Assembly (NCBI GenBank): GCA_938039295.1
Contig: CALHUY010000049.1
Span: forward strand, 1-10,715
DNA from: an uncultured Solobacterium sp.
GTDB lineage: Bacteria; Bacillota_I; Bacilli_A; Erysipelotrichales; Erysipelotrichaceae
Length of the DNA: 10,715 nt
Direction of reading: 5' to 3'
Positions 6,441-10,715 of the stretch are shown here, piece after piece. The translations under genes were made by a program, and so were the position numbers. The number at the start of each line of letters is the position of its first letter. The stretch's first letter is position 1. The notes under the pieces were generated by a model, which saw nothing but the letters and a program-made list of their open reading frames with translations, did no database searches and was not told the origin of the DNA.

Positions 6441-7457
6441 TTATTTAGCTTCAGGAAGAGCTACAAGATTCTTAGTTGTTCCTGTTGTTAGAATCTCATT
6501 GAAGTTATCCATTGAGTATTCAATCATATTTGCTAGAGCTTCATCTGTATTAGAACCGATATGTGGTGTTACCAATACCTTTGGATACATTTGAACAAGC
6601 TCACGAACTGTTGGATCAGAAATCTCTGCAGCACTACCTAACTTCTTGAAGAAGAATGCTGTTTCATTAGCGAATACATCTGTTCCATATCCATCTAACT
6701 TACCAGACTTAAGAGCAGCTAAGATTGCTTCGTTATCCTGTAATTCACCACGAGCAGTATTTAAGAAGATTGAACCATCCTTCATCTTGCTAAAGAATTC
6801 AGCGTTAGCCATCTTGTCGTTCTGACCAGGGAAGTATGGAACATGCAAGCTTACGATATCAGACTGTGCTAGTAATTCATCAAGAGTTACATAGTCTAAT
6901 ACTTCTCTGCAAGCATCATTTTCATAAACATCATAGCCAAGAACCTTAGCGCCTAAGCCCTTAAACATCTTAGCCTCGGTAAAACCAATTCTACCTGTAC
7001 CAATAATACCTACTGTACAGTTACGAATTTCCTTAGAGAAATATGTTGGTGAAACTAGGAAGTCTCCTGCAGCAGTTGCACTTGTCGCAGCTGCTGTATG
7101 ACGCAATAACATCATACCTAATGTTAAGGATAATTCAGCGATAGCGTTTGGAGAATAACCAGGAACACGTGCAACAATTAACCCTAAATCCGCTGCTGCT
7201 TGTAAGTCAATATGGTTGAAGCCTACAGTACGCGTAAATACATACTTGATTCCATATTCCTTTAACTTCTCTAAGTTTTGACGGTCTCCAACACAGTTAC
7301 CACGTAGTAAAACTGCGTCAGCACCTTCACACTCAGTGATATTCTCATGTGTTGTTAAACCCTCAACAAGCTTTAAGTCATAGTTATACTTATTATACTT
7401 GTGGAAAAACTCTACTTCATTTGGACGAACACCATAACATACTACTTTAAATGACAT
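6441..7457 (-). CDS. D-2-hydroxyacid dehydrogenase, D-lactate dehydrogenase type
   Basis: The 338-residue NAD-dependent enzyme should interconvert a 2-keto acid and a D-2-hydroxyacid in the cytoplasm, pyruvate/D-lactate being the best guess. The N-terminal segment (KVVCYGVRPNEVEFF) and RVPGYSPNAIAE (97-108) are typical of the D-LDH branch. The Rossmann motif GTGRIG is at 153-158, and Asp176 at the end of the second strand suggests NAD rather than NADP. The catalytic set is present: Arg236 in NTARGEL, Glu265 in DVFANE and His299 in TPHIG. The residues after the histidine (GSNTDEA) differ from the aromatic-rich stretch (AFYTDEA-like) I recall from lactobacillar D-LDH. Another 2-keto acid, such as a branched-chain or aromatic one, is therefore possible. 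AAGGAG 7 nt upstream supports the start. The gene lies 72 nt after the AEC transporter, probably in one operon, and ends in a terminator. Confidence 0.88.
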   Translation of the reverse strand: MSFKVVCYGVRPNEVEFFHKYNKYNYDLKLVEGLTTHENITECEGADAVLLRGNCVGDRQNLEKLKEYGIKYVFTRTVGFNHIDLQAAADLGLIVARVPGYSPNAIAELSLTLGMMLLRHTAAATSATAAGDFLVSPTYFSKEIRNCTVGIIGTGRIGFTEAKMFKGLGAKVLGYDVYENDACREVLDYVTLDELLAQSDIVSLHVPYFPGQNDKMANAEFFSKMKDGSIFLNTARGELQDNEAILAALKSGKLDGYGTDVFANETAFFFKKLGSAAEISDPTVRELVQMYPKVLVTPHIGSNTDEALANMIEYSMDNFNEILTTGTTKNLVALPEAK

Positions 7458-7486
7458 AATTTTACTCCTTCTGTTTATTATTTATG

Positions 7487-7510
7487 AAAGCGGGATATTT
7501 ATCCCGCTTT
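7487..7510 (-). terminator. Intercistronic stem-loop, possible partial terminator
   Basis: AAAGCGGGAT (7487-7496) and ATCCCGCTTT (7501-7510) form a perfect 10-bp, GC-cored stem with a 4-nt loop between the AEC transporter and the dehydrogenase. On the minus strand only three T residues follow before CATAAATAAT, so it is weaker than the other terminators here. It could attenuate read-through, or act as an RNA-processing or stabilising hairpin that sets different levels for the two genes. Confidence 0.6.
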
Positions 7511-7529
7511 ATTATAATACTATTCTTAA

Positions 7530-8600
7530 TTAAAAGATTCCTAAATGTCCAATTAATTCAACGATAACGATCCAAATAGGAGCCATAATAACAGCTGCTA
7601 ATGTCGCAATCAATGAAGTGTTAGACGCAATGAGGGCACCCTTATCAAAACGAATTGCATAAGAAGCCGCAACTGTTGCTGGAGGTGTAGCCATCATAAT
7701 AACTGTTGTACCTAAAGAAACGAGGTTAACTGGTAAGATATGAGTTACTGTTAAGATTGCTAATACAACGATGTTGAATGCAGGGATAATCAATAACTTA
7801 ATAAATGTATAGTACAATGCCTTCTTGTCTGTCATTGCATCCTTGAAGCTTACTGAACCAAGTGTAGAACCGATTGCTAACCAAGCAAGTGGAGAAGCTA
7901 AACCAGCTAAGTAAGTTAAAATCTGAGTAATCTGTGGAGATGTAAGGTCTAAACGCATGAATGAAACTGACTTATTTACCATTTCACCTGTTGTGGCATC
8001 CTTAACAGCTACAGTAACCTGTGGTAAATATGCTTGTGCTAACCACAAGAATAGACCTAAGAATGTAGCGATAACGATTGGATTTAAGAACATAGACTTG
8101 ATGTTCTTAGATGTCATCTTTAATCCACTCATCTTGATATATCCATAAGAATATAAGAAGATTCTGTAACCAATATTGAAGATAGAAGCGTATAACGCAC
8201 CTTCTGCACCATAGATTGCACTTACAATAGGAATTCCGAAGAATGTTGTAGAACCGAAGATACTTAGTACACGTAAAGCATCCTGTTCATCACCTTCAAA
8301 CTTCGCATAGAGCGGAATTGTTAAGAAGATGAGTAAGATATAAATTACGATACCCCAGATTAATACATTTAAACCCTGTGTAAATGTTTCTGGTTTGATT
8401 GGCGCCATAAATGACTTAAATGCCAATGCAGCAATTGATACTGAAAGTACAACCTGTGTTAATACTTTCGCTGTGCGATCATCGAATACCTTCTTACGGC
8501 GCATGATGTAACCTAATAGGATAATCGCTACGCTAGAAATAATAGCCGAATTGATCTTTTCGTTTGATAATGTCTTTACAAAGATATCAAAGAAATTCAT
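7530..8600 (-). CDS. AEC-family membrane transporter (auxin efflux carrier / malate permease type)
   Basis: With the ATG at 8600 this is a 356-residue integral membrane protein with roughly ten hydrophobic segments, for example near 18-34, 46-66, 76-98, 108-130, 172-192, 226-250, 262-286, 292-314 and 324-350. The five-plus-five layout and motifs such as STTFFGIPIVSAIYG (117-131) and ATPPATVAASYAI (304-316) fit the AEC family, whose bacterial members include malate permeases. The substrate is probably an organic anion. A polar stretch of about 30 residues (about 192-222, with DATTGEMVNKS) between membrane segments is larger than the short loops I expect. The start at 8600 is chosen because GAGGGG lies 8 nt upstream and a good promoter gives a leader of about 40 nt. 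A TTG at 8633 would start almost at the -10 region and add 11 poorly supported residues. The next gene is a D-2-hydroxyacid dehydrogenase. Confidence 0.87.
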   Translation of the reverse strand: MNFFDIFVKTLSNEKINSAIISSVAIILLGYIMRRKKVFDDRTAKVLTQVVLSVSIAALAFKSFMAPIKPETFTQGLNVLIWGIVIYILLIFLTIPLYAKFEGDEQDALRVLSIFGSTTFFGIPIVSAIYGAEGALYASIFNIGYRIFLYSYGYIKMSGLKMTSKNIKSMFLNPIVIATFLGLFLWLAQAYLPQVTVAVKDATTGEMVNKSVSFMRLDLTSPQITQILTYLAGLASPLAWLAIGSTLGSVSFKDAMTDKKALYYTFIKLLIIPAFNIVVLAILTVTHILPVNLVSLGTTVIMMATPPATVAASYAIRFDKGALIASNTSLIATLAAVIMAPIWIVIVELIGHLGIF

Positions 8601-8608
8601 GTAATAGT

Positions 8609-8614
8609 CCCCTC
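8609..8614 (-). promoter_or_regulatory. Ribosome binding site that decides the AEC transporter start
   Basis: GAGGGG lies 8 nt before the ATG at 8600. It rules in favour of the 356-residue form over an in-frame TTG start at 8633. Confidence 0.65.
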
Positions 8615-8647
8615 TTTCAAATATATATTTCAATATTTACGCGACTT

Positions 8648-8676
8648 AGTATAGCAAACCTCGACTTTCATTTCAA
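8648..8676 (-). promoter_or_regulatory. Sigma-A-type promoter of the transporter/dehydrogenase operon
   Basis: A -35 box TTGAAA (8671-8676) and a -10 box TATACT (8648-8653) are spaced by exactly 17 nt. The start of transcription would fall near 8641, about 40 nt before the AEC start codon. It is one of the two best promoter matches in the window. Confidence 0.75.
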
Positions 8677-8761
8677 TCCCTCATAGAATGTTGCATATCA
8701 CACAATCTAATAACACGTATTTTATGTTCATTTTTCATACATTGTAATCATGCATGCATAT

Positions 8762-8794
8762 AAAAACCATTCTTTGTTCTTGAATGGATTTTTT
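8762..8794 (-). terminator. Terminator after cutC, with U-tracts on both sides
   Basis: CCATTC (8767-8772) and GAATGG (8782-8787) form a 6-bp stem with a 9-nt loop, flanked by A/T runs that extend it past one mismatch. On the minus strand TTTTT follows the stem, so it should end the yitT-aspG-cutC transcript; the plus strand reads ATTTTTTT, so it could act both ways. The gap between cutC and the AEC gene (8601-8802) holds this hairpin, the AEC promoter and a 10-bp palindrome ATGCATGCAT (8750-8759) of unknown meaning. Confidence 0.6.
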
Positions 8795-8802
8795 TCACAA
8801 TT

Positions 8803-9543
8803 TTATTTTTCTAATAGCTGTACTACCTGCAAAACATTTGTAGTACTCACACAATCATAATCATCTTTTTCATGATATGCATAGCTTATATTACCTAATG
8901 TTGTCGTGGGATCCTTTCTCCAAGTTTTACAGCTTCCATGAAACTGATGAATCCCGGTTCTTTCACGCAAAGTTTCTATATTATCTACATTAATACCACT
9001 GCCTGCAAGAATTTCAACTTGTTCCCCAAATTCAGACTGTAATTTCTTTAGTAGTTCACAACCCTGTAATGCAGTTGGCTGTAACCCACTTGTTAGAATA
9101 CGGTCTACTCCACAATCGATAAGTTGTTGAATCGCTACATACGGATCTGATACACAATCAAATGCTCTATGGAAGACTGCTTCCTTACGATAACGATGGA
9201 TTAATTCAACCATCTTCTTTGTATGTGTAATATTAATTGTCGCATCTGGGTTTAAGAATCCAAATGAAATCCCATCTGCACCATTTTCTAATAAAATCTC
9301 AGCATCTTTGAACATTGTTTCGATTTCAACATCGTCATAACAAAAACCTGCTGCACGTGGACGATTCATGCATATGACCTTAAGTGAAGTCTTTTCTTTC
9401 ACTAGCTTTAACATAGCTAAACTTGGCGTAAGCCCACCTAGATATAATGCACTATTTAACTCTACTCGATCGGCACCACCTAGTTCAGCATTGATACAAT
9501 CTTGTACGCTTCCAGCACATACCTCAAAAATATCTATCTTCAT
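8803..9543 (-). CDS. cutC: CutC family protein (PF03932)
   Basis: The 246-residue protein has the typical length and TIM-barrel pattern of CutC. Signature stretches are EVCAGSVQDCINAELGGADRVEL (7-29), GGLTPS (36-41), RPR (61-63), FHRAFD (124-129), ILTSG (149-153), AGSGIN (180-185) and FHGS (201-204). It is cytoplasmic, with no signal peptide. CutC was named for copper tolerance in E. coli, but its biochemical activity is unsettled and no obvious copper-binding Cys/His cluster is visible. It is unrelated to the choline TMA-lyase that shares the name. The start codon overlaps the glycosylasparaginase stop in an ATGA junction and there is no strong Shine-Dalgarno, so it is probably translated by coupling. 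This context suggests a role in glycan or amino-sugar metabolism as much as in copper handling. Confidence 0.9.
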   Translation of the reverse strand: MKIDIFEVCAGSVQDCINAELGGADRVELNSALYLGGLTPSLAMLKLVKEKTSLKVICMNRPRAAGFCYDDVEIETMFKDAEILLENGADGISFGFLNPDATINITHTKKMVELIHRYRKEAVFHRAFDCVSDPYVAIQQLIDCGVDRILTSGLQPTALQGCELLKKLQSEFGEQVEILAGSGINVDNIETLRERTGIHQFHGSCKTWRKDPTTTLGNISYAYHEKDDYDCVSTTNVLQVVQLLEK

Positions 9544-10493
9544 TCTTGTATCGGAGCCATCCTCTCACGAATATATTCATCAATCCATTCTTGTGTAGCT
9601 TTCGAGATAATCGTATTTCCATCAACATTCTGTGCACGATATACTGTTGGCTCTTCATTTTCTCGATATACCACAAAAGAGAAATTCTGGATGTTTGTTG
9701 CACAGCCATAGTTACCATATTTATCCATCGCTACAACACTTAAATCACCTGCAAGTCCACGACTCTTTTTTAGCTTTGCATCTAGTTCATTTACTGTTTT
9801 TTGACAAGCTTCTTGTGGTGTTAAACCTTCTTTCATCTTACGAACAATTTCATAAGAGATACATCCCTTCATCAAATCTTCGCCAAGGCCCGTTGCAGTT
9901 GCACCACCCACTTCAGAATCTGCATAGAAACCACCGCCGACAATAGGAGAATCACCGATACGTCCAGCTCTCTTCATAAATAAACCACTCGTTGAAGTAC
10001 CTGCAACCATTCTTCCAGTATGGTCCAAAACTACTTCCCCAACCGTATCATGGCCGTCATATGGTTTTAATTCTCTTTCTTTAATTTCTTTCATCCGTTT
10101 ACGATATAACTGTTTCGCACGGTCTGTTAACAAGTTCTTTCTTTCAAAACCTTTCTTGCTAGCATACTTTTCAGCACCTTCAGCCACAAGAACACAATTC
10201 ACAGTATCTTTCGATAGTTCTTTCGCAATGGAAATTGGATTTGCAAAATCTTTAATTCCCGCAACAGCTCCAACAGCCATTGTATTTCCATCCATATAAC
10301 CAGCATCAAGTTCAACTACCATTTCCTCATTCGGCAAGCCACCATATCCAACGGATTTAAAAAATGGAAAATCTTCTACACAGCGGATAGCATGTTCAAT
10401 GGCTTCACCACTGCTTTTACCCTCTTTCAATAGTTGCCCAGCTTCTTCTACGCCTTCTAAAGCCATTCTCCATGTCGCAATCATTGCCCACAT
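9540..10493 (-). CDS. N4-(beta-N-acetylglucosaminyl)-L-asparaginase (glycosylasparaginase)
   Basis: This 317-residue Ntn-hydrolase cleaves the amide link between N-acetylglucosamine and asparagine, the last step in breaking down N-linked glycopeptides. It is made as a precursor that self-cleaves before the nucleophile, here Thr150 in GHDTVGEVVLD (148-157). Family motifs are ATWRMALEGVEEA near the start (Trp8 matches the conserved N-terminal tryptophan), RSVGYGG-like KSVGYGGLPNEE (46-57), VAGIKDFANPIS (77-88), GTSTSG (165-170), GRIGDSPIVGGG with substrate-binding Arg178 and Asp181, and TGLGED (201-206). No signal peptide is seen, so it acts on imported GlcNAc-Asn or short glycopeptides, unlike the secreted flavobacterial enzyme. 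A type-III isoaspartyl peptidase/asparaginase is the main alternative, but the motifs favour glycosylasparaginase. AGGAGG, overlapping the upstream stop codon, lies 8 nt before the ATG. The gene is 12 nt after yitT and overlaps cutC by 4 nt. Confidence 0.88.
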   Translation of the reverse strand: MWAMIATWRMALEGVEEAGQLLKEGKSSGEAIEHAIRCVEDFPFFKSVGYGGLPNEEMVVELDAGYMDGNTMAVGAVAGIKDFANPISIAKELSKDTVNCVLVAEGAEKYASKKGFERKNLLTDRAKQLYRKRMKEIKERELKPYDGHDTVGEVVLDHTGRMVAGTSTSGLFMKRAGRIGDSPIVGGGFYADSEVGGATATGLGEDLMKGCISYEIVRKMKEGLTPQEACQKTVNELDAKLKKSRGLAGDLSVVAMDKYGNYGCATNIQNFSFVVYRENEEPTVYRAQNVDGNTIISKATQEWIDEYIRERMAPIQE

Positions 10494-10505
10494 ACCAGCA
10501 TCCTC

Positions 10506-10715
10506 CTAATCAATTGGTTTCCTATAAAAACCACCATAGAAATCATCAGTTCTATAAACATTAATAATTGCACGTGGATCTACACTTAAAATCAAATGTG
10601 CAATTTCTTTTACTTCTAGCGTTGATACAACTGTATTCAACATGTAATTCTTTTTATGAGAGTAGCCACCATAACTTTCCCAAACCGATATTCCATGTCT
10701 ATATTTTTTCGTATA
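10506..10715 (-). CDS. C-terminal end of a YitT-family membrane protein (DUF2179 domain), 5' end outside the window
   Basis: Only the last 69 codons lie in the window. They read through a GISVWESYGGYSHKKNYML segment, then STLEVKEIAHLILSVDPRAIINVYRTDDFYGGF and a stop. This is the pattern of the DUF2179 domain at the end of YitT proteins: G(V/I)-x-(I/V)-x-E-x-x-GGYS, then a ferredoxin-like alpha/beta unit ending in DP-A-(F/I)-I-x-V. YitT proteins carry an N-terminal multi-helix membrane domain, which would lie to the right of the window. Their transported substrate is not established. The stop codon is 12 nt before the glycosylasparaginase start, and that gene's Shine-Dalgarno overlaps the stop, so the two are almost surely co-transcribed. 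Confidence 0.8.
   Translation of the reverse strand, partial: YTKKYRHGISVWESYGGYSHKKNYMLNTVVSTLEVKEIAHLILSVDPRAIINVYRTDDFYGGFYRKPID

Noticed and set aside
8691..8705. Possible Rex-like site upstream of the AEC/dehydrogenase promoter (TTGTG on the minus strand, 5 nt, then TGCAA)
   Set aside because: The second half matches only 4 of 5 positions and the spacing and core do not fit known Rex operators; chance is likely.
8750..8759. Perfect palindrome ATGCATGCAT downstream of the cutC terminator
   Set aside because: It is a short ATGC repeat with no promoter or gene start next to it, about 75 nt upstream of the AEC -35 box; nothing supports a function.
9502..9946. Plus-strand and out-of-frame open frames over the glycosylasparaginase and cutC genes
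   Set aside because: They overlap genes with clear family motifs, show no recognisable domains and lack convincing ribosome binding sites; the same holds for the other plus-strand frames in the window.
1..10715. CRISPR arrays, tRNA/rRNA genes, insertion sequences, toxin-antitoxin or phage-defence cassettes
   Set aside because: No spaced direct repeats, RNA-gene motifs, transposase motifs or terminal inverted repeats were seen by eye; nearly all sequence is accounted for by the listed genes and short control regions.

Overview
The window is an ordinary chromosomal stretch from a low-GC Gram-positive bacterium. Good AGGAGG-type ribosome binding sites, sigma-A-type promoters, short intergenic gaps and U-tract terminators all point to Bacillota. 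The mix of a fused DUF349 protein, an AEC transporter next to a D-lactate-type dehydrogenase, and CutC suggests a gut or oral fermenter, perhaps Erysipelotrichia. That placement is an inference from gene style, not from a marker gene. Every gene lies on the minus strand, so transcription runs from high to low coordinates. No RNA genes, mobile elements or CRISPR arrays were seen.

In transcription order, the right end (10715-8803) holds the tail of a YitT-type membrane protein, a cytoplasmic glycosylasparaginase (AspG type) and CutC. The genes are 12 nt apart and then overlap by 4 nt, so they look like one operon, closed by a hairpin at about 8762-8794. Next, 8676-6401 is a transporter/dehydrogenase pair: a near-consensus promoter, an AEC-family carrier, a stable intercistronic hairpin, a D-2-hydroxyacid (D-lactate-type) dehydrogenase, and a clear terminator. 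The pair probably links reduction of a 2-keto acid to movement of an organic acid across the membrane.

The region 6403-4844 is a compact three-gene operon: a helix-turn-helix DNA-binding protein, a RimJ/RimL-like GNAT acetyltransferase and a FlaR-like P-loop kinase-like NTPase. The genes are joined by a 1-nt gap and a 4-nt overlap. The promoter has an extended -10 element and an inverted repeat beside it, and the operon ends in an excellent terminator. This is the least explained set of genes in the window.

The left third (4829-1) starts with a Mg2+-type P-type ATPase (MgtA family). Its promoter carries a perfect 15-bp palindrome in the -35/-10 spacer. A terminator separates it from a TetR-family regulator that may bind that palindrome, followed by a 449-residue DUF349-repeat protein with an unusual N-terminal domain. 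A further gene may begin at the very edge. Nothing here is clearly an undescribed system. The best leads are the HTH-GNAT-NTPase operon, the AspG-CutC coupling, and the ATPase/TetR pair with its candidate operator and an odd residue in the ATPase ion-binding helix.
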